A stretch of 5,599 nt of DNA from Gammaproteobacteria bacterium. GTDB lineage: Bacteria; Pseudomonadota; Gammaproteobacteria; SZUA-21. Location of the stretch: positions 1 to 5,599 of the forward strand of contig QIKQ01000193.1 of assembly GCA_003233075.1 (NCBI GenBank). Reading direction: 5' to 3'. The translations under genes and the position numbers were made by a program. Below, in pieces: positions 1 to 5,599 of the stretch. The notes beneath the pieces are model-generated. The model made no database searches. It was not told the DNA's origin and was given only the letters and a program-made list of their open reading frames with translations. Each line of letters opens with the position of its first letter. Position 1 is the first letter of the stretch.

Positions 1-46
1 GACCGAGAAGTGCGCAGGCATAGTCAAATATATTCAGCCACCGTTT

Positions 47-130
47 TCGAGCGCTTGGACCGAGTGAAAACGAGTCATAGTATGCAATTGGCCGTCGCAG
101 TAGACGGGCTGTGAGAAATGCGGGCTAGGG
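47..130 (+). repeat. Left copy of a flanking inverted repeat (about 84 bp)
   Basis: The reverse complement of this stretch aligns with 5509-5593. By eye, about 73 of 84 positions match with a single one-base gap, and the innermost 25 bases (106-130 against 5509-5533) are identical. It is visibly richer in G and C than the DNA just inside it. The inner edge is sharp: after position 130 similarity fades. The right copy continues inward into a long hairpin that the left copy lacks. It could be the end of a mobile element, a dispersed intergenic repeat, or a recombination scar. No transposase is present to decide. The repeat itself is seen directly; its nature is not known. Confidence 0.85.
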
Positions 131-468
131 GTGAGTTTTGGAAGAGTTTTTGACCATAAAATAAATCCTCCGAAAAATTATAATCAATATGTTTGTGAAA
201 ATGCTATTTTAGTAGTCGCAACTAGTATCTAAATGGTTCAATTCCGCGAAAATTGATGTAAATCTAAGCAGTTTGAGGGGCAGTAGCTTCTAAATTGTAA
301 TCAATAGATTGCTTGGATAAACTAGTCTTGGCAGAAAACATTCAGCTGGAGAGTATTGATTTTAGAATAGCGGACTTTTTTTGACGAGTTAGACATAAAA
401 TAGAAATAATGGCAATACTGTATAGCTGCAGCAAAGAGTGCAAAATAATTAAACTGTATGAGACTTCA
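131..468. other. AT-rich non-coding leader upstream of the operon
   Basis: No convincing reading frame on either strand fills this stretch. It is AT-rich, in contrast to the repeat on its left. It carries the candidate promoter at 381-410, a perfect TATAAT at 179-184 without a well-spaced -35, and a weak alternative (TTGTAA at 295-300, 17 nt, TAAACT at 318-323). I see no riboswitch-like structure and no tRNA. If translation starts at 469, the last part is the 5' untranslated leader. Confidence 0.6.
381..410 (+). promoter_or_regulatory. Candidate sigma-70 promoter of the operon
   Basis: TTGACG at 381-386 matches the -35 consensus at five of six positions. AATAAT at 405-410 matches the -10 consensus at five of six. 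The spacer is 18 nt. Transcription would begin near 417, giving about 50 nt of leader before the ATG at 469. The upstream ATG at 409 would overlap the -10 box and precede the transcript start, which argues for the downstream start. Short T runs lie just upstream. This is a match by eye only; in such AT-rich DNA chance promoters are common. Confidence 0.45.
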
Positions 469-3400
469 ATGGAATTATTAAGACAAGTCAAACTAATACC
501 TATAGACGACAAACATTTACCTGTTTTCCAATTAGTGATTTCAATTGAAAATATTGATGGTGAATCGCCAAGTTATTCCTGCGTATTGATTGAACAAGAT
601 GATCAGAACAAAGGAATTGAGACCCTATTAAGCAAAACTGATCCAGATTTAGATCTTGCTGAAACGGCCTTTATTAAAGCGATGACCGAAAAGTTGAGTT
701 TAGGTTATGAAGAAGAGTTTGATGATGTAGAGGGTATAAATAATTTAGAAGATTATGATTCTTGTGGGGATCAGGTCGAAGACATGCGCCAACGCTTCGA
801 TATACTGATTCGATCAAATAATAGCGAAAAATTGAAACGACTGGTTTGGCATATAGGTGAGCTAGGGCTAGCTGAATTTTCCAAAGATTTAGAGGGTTTA
901 CTCATTTCCGATGATGAGTTATTAAATTATTGTCTTGCTTGGTCACTGGGTCGCTTAAAAAATGCAAATTCATTCACGCATTTGGAAAAACTTCATAAAT
1001 CAACTGAATCAGAATTAGTGAGTCGAATTTCATTCGAAGCAATGCTCGCTGTCTCCTCAGACAAACAAAAAATTAAGCTAATTAATAAAATAAAGAAAAC
1101 ATTGCCAGAACCCGTGCAAGAAGCTATAGACGAAAAAGAGCACGAAAATGCCTTCGCACTGCTCGATGAGCATTTCAGTATATTATTAAAAACAAAAGGC
1201 AAAGGTGCATCAGAGTTATTTTACAATCTTTATATTGTAGCCAGTGAGTACAAGAATGCTCGAATGATATTAATACGAGCTTTGCGAAAAATTCCCCTAA
1301 GTGCCAATTTTTTTAAAGCTTTGCGATTATTGTTTAAAGTAGCGGAGTTTCGTTTTGATGCAGAAATTTATGGCTTACTCACATATCGTCTTGAAACAAC
1401 AAGTTCGCCGTATGGTAAAAATTCCTGGGAATATGAATTTATTCGTTTACCGGGTAGTTTTGAATATGTGTCGTTTGAGCAAGAAATTGAAAAGCCTGAT
1501 TGTCGATTAGCGTATTCGGCGAAATCGAGAGAATACTTACGCAAGCGTTCATGGCGATTCTTAAAAAAGGTTGTTAAAACTAATCCATCAATGTATGTCG
1601 ACTTTGCCGCTAATTTTCTAATGCCTTATCGTGACAAAGACGGTATTCAAGAGCGATATTCTAAAGTAAAAGATTGGCGACCTGAAGAAAGCGGTGAGTG
1701 GCAACAAGTTGTGGTAGACGAAAAAAGATACGGTCGTTTTTCATCGTATTTCGCGTTTAACGCAATATTATTTGCGAACAGTAAACGATTTCAACTGGCG
1801 CCAAGCCGTCGAGCATGGTTAGACAGGCAAGATTCTGCAGAAAGCGATAAAGAGAAATTTTCAGCTGATTTTACTTCTCTTCAACGATTAGAAGCCTATC
1901 CCGAACTATGGGATGAGCGACCAGAGTTATTGCTTAAGCTTTTAAACGAATGTCACTGTGAACATGTTCAAAGATTTGCTGCAGTGGCCTTATATAACAA
2001 TGAATCTTTTTGTGTTTCGCTAAGCGAACAGCATCTCAATTTACTGCTGAGTAGTGCCTATTCAGTGACGGCTGCTTTTGCTTTAGAAATGCTTGTGCAG
2101 CGTAGCGCTAAATCTGAGTCAATTTCGATGATACCCAACTTACTTAAATCGACTTACCAGCCCGCGCGGCAGTATGGAATAAGTAAGTTTGAGGAAAATG
2201 CAAAACAATTAGTTAATTCTGAACAGATGTTTGCGATTTTGACTAACGTTTATCACGATGTGCGGCAATGGGGCCAGGCGCAATTATCTAAAACACCTTT
2301 AGATAAAAAGGCTAGCTTAAAGTTGGTTGAAATTATTTTTGATTACTTAATTTCATTGCAAGATGAGTTCGATGCGGGAAATGAAAAAAATCGAGAAGAA
2401 GAACAGGAAATCATTAATGATTTAAGTTTAGTACTTAATAAGGCCTTATCTGAGTATCTGAATAGTGTAGAGATGAAACGTATTGAGCAGTTGTTACATC
2501 ATCCGATTTCCGCTGTTCAAGCAGTAGCGGGAGAGGTATTAATTCATCATAGTATTTCCGCGGAGTTTTTACCAGCCAAAGTGTTTCACGCCTTAATTGA
2601 ATCAAAGGCAGAAAACGTCCGCGAAGTTGGTATTAAACTTTTTCAACAATTACCGCAATCGGTACTCATTAAGCAAGCAGAAATGCTGGCTTCTTTTTGT
2701 TTGTCAGAACATGCGCAAATTAGACAAACTGTTAGGCATGTTTTGGTTCCTTTGGCAGAGAATACACCAGAGTTAGGTGAAAAACTGGTCTCCTTATTTT
2801 TAAATCAATTGTTCGCCAAGCCGAGATTCGAAAACTACGAACAAACAATTTTGCAACTGGTTAAATTAGAATTGTCACAGTATATTTATAAGACTGATAC
2901 ACAAACAATATGGCGTTTACTTTATTCTTCAATTCGTTCCATTAAACAACTCGGTTCTCAATTATTGCAAAAACGTTTGCCTAGCTCATTTAGTGTATTG
3001 CAGTGGACTGAGTTAGCATCGCATAGCCTTTATGCTGTTAGGCGTTGGGCTTGGAGTGCCTTTGAAGAGAATGTTGATGAGGTAAAAATGAGTGCCAATG
3101 ACTCAATTCGTTTGTTGGAGTCTGAATGGCAAGAGACTCGCCAATTTGGCATGCGCTATTTTTTAAATCACTTTGATGAGAAAGATTGGTCTCCGGACTT
3201 TTTAATTAGTATTTGCGATAGTGAACGTAAAGACGTTCAGAAGTACGGATGCGAACTCGTTTTAGATTTTTTTCAGGAAGGTCAGGGGCTTGATTATTTA
3301 GTTAAGCTTAGTCAGCATCCGTCACTTTATGTTCAAGAGTTTGTCACTAATTTTCTTGAGCCCTATGCAGCTAATAATGAATTCCGAATCGAAATCTTAG

Positions 3401-3687
3401 TGCCTTACTTTAGATCTGTATTGTCACATGTTAATCGAGGCAGAAAATTAAAAACTAAAATATATGGTTTTTTGCAGCAGCAAGCATGCAAGGATGAAAA
3501 ATTAGCTGAGATTATTATGCCTATATTAAACGATTATTTATTTACTTGCGTCGCCACAGACCGAGAAAGAATCATCGAGATTTTAAGTGAATTAATAGTT
3601 CTTTATCCGCATATTAAAAGTCCTTTAAAGCGAGTTAATGTATTTGAAGCGGCGAGCAAGCCAAAAGGAGTAAGTAATGCCGTTTGA
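469..3687 (+). CDS. WGR-like/HEAT-repeat protein, first gene of the operon
   Basis: A 1072-residue cytoplasmic protein with no signal peptide, membrane segment or enzymatic motif. Residues 1-83 look like a degenerate WGR domain: the opening MELLRQVKL and the closing AETAFIKAM...EKLSLGY resemble bacterial WGR proteins, but the WGR motif itself is replaced near residues 42-49. HEAT-like helices follow: WHIGELGL (127-134) and YCLAWSLGR (154-162), then REYLRKRSWR (354-363), a motif I associate with this family. Residues 565-965 carry ten copies of an R/Q/K-x-aromatic-G pattern, mostly 32-34 residues apart. I infer a scaffold or binding protein that works with the SWIM protein encoded downstream, whose start it overlaps by 11 nt. 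The frame is open from an ATG at 409 (1092 residues). I prefer 469 because family similarity begins there, GAGA lies 5 nt upstream, and the likely -10 box covers 409. Family assignment is moderately sure; cellular function is unknown. Confidence 0.85.
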   Translation: MELLRQVKLIPIDDKHLPVFQLVISIENIDGESPSYSCVLIEQDDQNKGIETLLSKTDPDLDLAETAFIKAMTEKLSLGYEEEFDDVEGINNLEDYDSCGDQVEDMRQRFDILIRSNNSEKLKRLVWHIGELGLAEFSKDLEGLLISDDELLNYCLAWSLGRLKNANSFTHLEKLHKSTESELVSRISFEAMLAVSSDKQKIKLINKIKKTLPEPVQEAIDEKEHENAFALLDEHFSILLKTKGKGASELFYNLYIVASEYKNARMILIRALRKIPLSANFFKALRLLFKVAEFRFDAEIYGLLTYRLETTSSPYGKNSWEYEFIRLPGSFEYVSFEQEIEKPDCRLAYSAKSREYLRKRSWRFLKKVVKTNPSMYVDFAANFLMPYRDKDGIQERYSKVKDWRPEESGEWQQVVVDEKRYGRFSSYFAFNAILFANSKRFQLAPSRRAWLDRQDSAESDKEKFSADFTSLQRLEAYPELWDERPELLLKLLNECHCEHVQRFAAVALYNNESFCVSLSEQHLNLLLSSAYSVTAAFALEMLVQRSAKSESISMIPNLLKSTYQPARQYGISKFEENAKQLVNSEQMFAILTNVYHDVRQWGQAQLSKTPLDKKASLKLVEIIFDYLISLQDEFDAGNEKNREEEQEIINDLSLVLNKALSEYLNSVEMKRIEQLLHHPISAVQAVAGEVLIHHSISAEFLPAKVFHALIESKAENVREVGIKLFQQLPQSVLIKQAEMLASFCLSEHAQIRQTVRHVLVPLAENTPELGEKLVSLFLNQLFAKPRFENYEQTILQLVKLELSQYIYKTDTQTIWRLLYSSIRSIKQLGSQLLQKRLPSSFSVLQWTELASHSLYAVRRWAWSAFEENVDEVKMSANDSIRLLESEWQETRQFGMRYFLNHFDEKDWSPDFLISICDSERKDVQKYGCELVLDFFQEGQGLDYLVKLSQHPSLYVQEFVTNFLEPYAANNEFRIEILVPYFRSVLSHVNRGRKLKTKIYGFLQQQACKDEKLAEIIMPILNDYLFTCVATDRERIIEILSELIVLYPHIKSPLKRVNVFEAASKPKGVSNAV
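3665..3670 (+). promoter_or_regulatory. Strong ribosome-binding site for the SWIM gene, inside the upstream gene
   Basis: AAGGAG lies 6 nt before the ATG at 3677, a near-ideal Shine-Dalgarno. It falls within the last codons of the WGR-like/HEAT gene, whose stop at 3685-3687 lies beyond the new start. Ribosomes finishing the first gene would pass over this site, so translational coupling is likely. It is much stronger than anything ahead of the first gene, so the SWIM protein may be made in equal or greater amount. It also fixes the second gene's start. Confidence 0.85.
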
Positions 3688-5347
3688 TTTGAAACACGAA
3701 ACCAAAACAGAGTTACTTCATTCTAGTAAGCAGTCGTTATTACGCTTTATTCTTGCTGATAATAATGGCCAGAATCCGCAAATTAACGCTATTTTAAAAA
3801 ATCCAATTGTATTTAGAGAAGCGTTCGCGGTATTTAATTCTATTGTTAATTTTGATGTCTCGTTTCAATTACGCAATAACAATAGCTATGAAGCTTGGTT
3901 GCGGCAGAATAATTTGGCCTGTGAATTATTAAAGAGAAGAACAAGAAAGCTTCATAATGTCGAGTTTGACGCTAATAAGGCGGAATTAAAAAAATTCATG
4001 AAAGAAAATAAACGCAGTTTGCTGCCATATCAAAAAGCACAGAAACGCTATTTACGTTATTTGTATCAAAAATATTTAGAAAAATTTTTAGTTATGGAGC
4101 CATGGTTGAGTGTACATAGCGATGAAGTATTTTTTGAGACTTTTTCTTACTCTCAGAAACTCTATTGTCGATTAAGTGTGGATGTAGATTTATTGGAGAA
4201 TATTAAAAATCAAAAATACGGCACCACGATGTTTTCATATTCCACGAATTTCAGTGAGGCAATCGAAAAAATTAGAGACTATAAGCAAACTCATATTAGC
4301 GTGGGCCTCAATAAGGAAGATCCAGTTTCGGCTCACATAGATTTAGGCACTATTCCTCCAGAACGCGATTATATTCGTGGTTTATTGCAAATGAATACAG
4401 CAATGAATTTATCATTTATTCAAATTGATTTGCAGCCAATAGACTTACATAATTTATCTTACCTTTTGACTAAAAGAAAAAAATTAACGGAAGCCAGTGC
4501 GATTCGTTATGAGCTAATTCCGGGTGAAAAAGTTAAGATTATTCTTGAACCAGAAAATAAAATATTAGAATGTAGTTTATCTGTTTATGATGGAGCAAAG
4601 TCATTAAACATTCGTCATGTCCTCAGAGAAGAAATTAAACTATTAAGCCGATTGGTACCTCAAATCGAAAAATTATCAGTGTTTTTGTATGATTCTGTTT
4701 CGCCCGTTTTTTACTTAGCTCGTATGGGCGAGATAAATCTTACCTTAGGATTAAGTGCATGGATAGCGGGTGATTGGACTCGTAAGGGGGCAATCGATTT
4801 ATTAAGACCAAATTCGAATGCGGCTGTCGATGATTTTTCTCGAGTGCGTATTCTTAAAGAAGTAAGTGAAAACAGGATAACTACTGCGGAGTCTATATCC
4901 CAAAAGTTAAAAATGCCACACGATGTCGTGCTCAGCGCACTACAAAGTTTTGCTCAAGAAGGGTTGGTTTTTTACGATTTCAATAAAAATAAATATCGTT
5001 ATCGCAAATTATTTGATTTAGACATCGATGCATCACAATACCGTTTTGCCGATGAAATTGAGGCCAAGGCACGCTATTTTATCAGTCAAAATTCCGTACA
5101 AATTGATAATTTGGATAATTTAAATAATCAGCTTCACATCGCGGGTACCGTTAGAGATAAAGCGATTGAGTATCAGCCGGAGATAGTGATAGATCAAAAT
5201 AACAGGATGATAAGTGCGAGCTGTTTTTGTCATTACTATGCTAGTCATAAACTTAATTTAGGTCCTTGTGAACATATGTTGGCTATAAGACTAAAATCTC
5301 AAGATCGACAGAGTGAACCCACCGCGCGACCTGAACTTACGAAGTAA
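3677..5347 (+). CDS. SWIM zinc-finger protein with winged-helix segment
   Basis: A 556-residue cytoplasmic protein. The C-terminus has a complete SWIM motif, CxCx12CxH, with ligands C516, C518, C531 and H533 in the usual setting GPCEHMLAIR. SWIM domains bind zinc and are thought to contact DNA or proteins. Residues 385-444 look like a winged helix: helix, helix-turn-helix TTAESISQKLKMPHDVVLSA, then a wing ending NKYRYRK. The N-terminal and central region resembles a family of bacterial SWIM proteins that I recognise from motifs such as LSVHSDEVFFETFS (144-157), YIRGLLQMNTAMN (232-244) and LTLGLSAW (355-362). Residues about 85-135 are strongly basic and helical. The pairing with a WGR-type gene recalls E. 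coli yehI/yehQ, although I cannot claim orthology with YehQ. The last dozen or so codons lie in GC-richer repeat sequence and the stop sits inside a hairpin. A role in nucleic-acid binding or recruitment is inferred. Confidence 0.88.
   Translation: MPFDLKHETKTELLHSSKQSLLRFILADNNGQNPQINAILKNPIVFREAFAVFNSIVNFDVSFQLRNNNSYEAWLRQNNLACELLKRRTRKLHNVEFDANKAELKKFMKENKRSLLPYQKAQKRYLRYLYQKYLEKFLVMEPWLSVHSDEVFFETFSYSQKLYCRLSVDVDLLENIKNQKYGTTMFSYSTNFSEAIEKIRDYKQTHISVGLNKEDPVSAHIDLGTIPPERDYIRGLLQMNTAMNLSFIQIDLQPIDLHNLSYLLTKRKKLTEASAIRYELIPGEKVKIILEPENKILECSLSVYDGAKSLNIRHVLREEIKLLSRLVPQIEKLSVFLYDSVSPVFYLARMGEINLTLGLSAWIAGDWTRKGAIDLLRPNSNAAVDDFSRVRILKEVSENRITTAESISQKLKMPHDVVLSALQSFAQEGLVFYDFNKNKYRYRKLFDLDIDASQYRFADEIEAKARYFISQNSVQIDNLDNLNNQLHIAGTVRDKAIEYQPEIVIDQNNRMISASCFCHYYASHKLNLGPCEHMLAIRLKSQDRQSEPTARPELTK
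5222..5275 (+). other. SWIM zinc-binding motif (within CDS)
   Basis: This stretch encodes residues 516-533. All four predicted ligands (Cys, Cys, Cys, His) are intact with a 12-residue gap, within the range SWIM domains tolerate. The preceding strand (EIVIDQNNRMISAS) and following helix (MLAIRL) fit the beta-beta-alpha SWIM fold. The gene therefore appears functional rather than decayed. Confidence 0.85.
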
Positions 5348-5351
5348 GTTC
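5333..5351 (+). repeat. Hairpin overlapping the SWIM gene stop codon
   Basis: GAACTTAC and GTAAGTTC form a perfect 8-bp stem around a GAA loop. The TAA stop at 5345-5347 lies in the right arm. No T run follows, so it is not a standard intrinsic terminator. It may mark or stabilise the 3' end of the mRNA. It is nearly the same as the hairpin at 5415-5433, and the two begin related segments of about 35 nt. Confidence 0.8.
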
Positions 5352-5508
5352 GGAAGTACCTGATGAAACACCGAAGGTGGTGGTTCTGAGGTGCAGCGAG
5401 TCGTGAACTTATTAGAACTTGCGTTGCAAGTTCGATGTATCCTTAATGAAGCCCGTAGGGATTCTAAAGGGCGTCGTAGTGAGAAAGCTTTAGCTTTCGA
5501 ACTACCCG
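5348..5508. other. Non-coding downstream region with hairpins and degenerate direct repeat
   Basis: No gene on either strand is supported here; a short minus-strand open frame over this area is best explained by the GC-richer repeats. The stretch from 5333 to 5367 recurs in degenerate form at 5415-5450: hairpin, then GTAcct/GTAtcc and ATGAA. Each copy is followed by a related TTCTgAgG/TTCTaAaG segment (near 5383 and 5462). The spacing is about 82 nt. The region runs into the long hairpin and the right inverted repeat, suggesting one composite repetitive element. Confidence 0.6.
5415..5433 (+). repeat. Second hairpin, sister of the one at the stop codon
   Basis: GAACTTGC and GCAAGTTC form a perfect 8-bp stem around a GTT loop. 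Compared with the hairpin at 5333-5351, one base in each arm differs and the pair stays complementary (A-T has become G-C). That compensatory change suggests the structure matters, though two copies are too few to prove it. Confidence 0.8.
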
Positions 5509-5511
5509 CCC
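5469..5511 (+). repeat. Long interrupted hairpin at the inner edge of the right repeat
   Basis: Three stems stack: GGGCG (5469-5473) with CGCCC (5507-5511), GTAGT (5476-5480) with ACTAC (5501-5505), and GAAAGCT (5483-5489) with AGCTTTC (5492-5498) around a TT loop. Between the upper stems sit GA and GA (5481-5482 and 5499-5500), a symmetric tandem G-A mismatch. No T tract follows. Such a structure could be an element end recognised as folded single strand or an RNA structural element. The left repeat copy has no equivalent. Confidence 0.75.
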
Positions 5512-5593
5512 TAGCCCGCATTTCTCACAGCCCATCTGCTACGACGGCCCAATCGCACACTCTGACTGGATTTCACTCGGTCGAAAGGCTCGA
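5509..5593 (-). repeat. Right copy of the flanking inverted repeat (about 85 bp)
   Basis: This is the partner of 47-130 in opposite orientation, with the two-gene operon between them. Identity is complete over 5509-5533, high over 5534-5582 (eight substitutions and one extra base), and weaker to 5593. The window ends soon after, so I cannot see whether the repeat continues or whether target-site duplications flank it. Confidence 0.85.
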
Positions 5594-5599
5594 CATAGT

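Noticed and set aside
150..184. TTGACC with perfect TATAAT as a promoter
   Set aside because: The spacer is 23 nt, too long for sigma-70, and the correctly spaced alternative -35 is poor.
416..431. Possible LexA operator (TACTGTAT half-site)
   Set aside because: The left half matches, but the right half lacks the ACAG needed for the CTGT-N8-ACAG palindrome.
993..1202. Minus-strand open frame of 69 codons
   Set aside because: It lies wholly inside the large WGR-like/HEAT gene, its Ser/Phe-rich product has no recognisable features, and it has no convincing ribosome-binding site. It is an antisense shadow.
5333..5351. Intrinsic terminator of the operon
   Set aside because: The stem is good but no T run follows this or the other hairpins, so rho-independent termination is not supported.
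5333..5511. CRISPR-like array
   Set aside because: The units are degenerate, too few and unevenly spaced, with no spacer-like unique segments of constant length and no cas genes.
5291..5521. Minus-strand open frame of 76 codons
   Set aside because: It runs across the SWIM gene 3' end, the hairpins and the right repeat. The Arg/Ser-rich product is what GC-richer repeat DNA yields by chance.
5333..5599. Integron attC site
   Set aside because: The region is palindromic, but I cannot find the paired RYYYAAC/GTTRRRY core sites in the right arrangement.

Overview
The window holds a compact two-gene operon on the + strand in AT-rich sequence, enclosed by two copies of one GC-richer repeat in opposite orientation. 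It looks bacterial: strong AAGGAG ribosome-binding site, overlapping genes, short intergenic space. A gammaproteobacterium is my best guess, because the gene content recalls the E. coli yehI...yehQ region, but nothing here fixes the taxonomy. There are no tRNA, rRNA, CRISPR or transposase genes.

Layout. Positions 47-130 are the left copy of an inverted repeat. Positions 131-468 are AT-rich non-coding sequence with a plausible sigma-70 promoter at 381-410. Positions 469-3687 (or from 409 if the upstream ATG is used) encode a large protein with a degenerate N-terminal WGR-like domain followed by HEAT-like helical repeats. Positions 3677-5347 encode a protein with a conserved N-terminal and central region, a winged-helix segment and a C-terminal SWIM zinc finger (CxCx12CxH). 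Positions 5333-5511 contain three strong hairpins, two of them in a degenerate direct repeat. Positions 5509-5593 are the right copy of the inverted repeat.

The genes overlap by 11 nt, and the second gene's ribosome-binding site lies inside the first gene, so they are probably translationally coupled and their products made together. WGR and SWIM proteins are both encoded in the E. coli yeh region (YehI/MolR and YehQ), where they accompany a MoxR-type AAA+ ATPase (YehL) and a VWA protein (YehP). Here the WGR-like/HEAT and SWIM proteins stand alone, with no ATPase, VWA protein, nuclease or other recognisable enzyme between the repeats. I infer a scaffold plus a nucleic-acid-binding partner. 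The biological role is unknown.

The most notable points are the minimal pairing bounded by inverted repeats, loss of the defining WGR motif in an otherwise WGR-like N-terminus, and a structured repeat array that appears to supply the last codons and stop of the SWIM gene.
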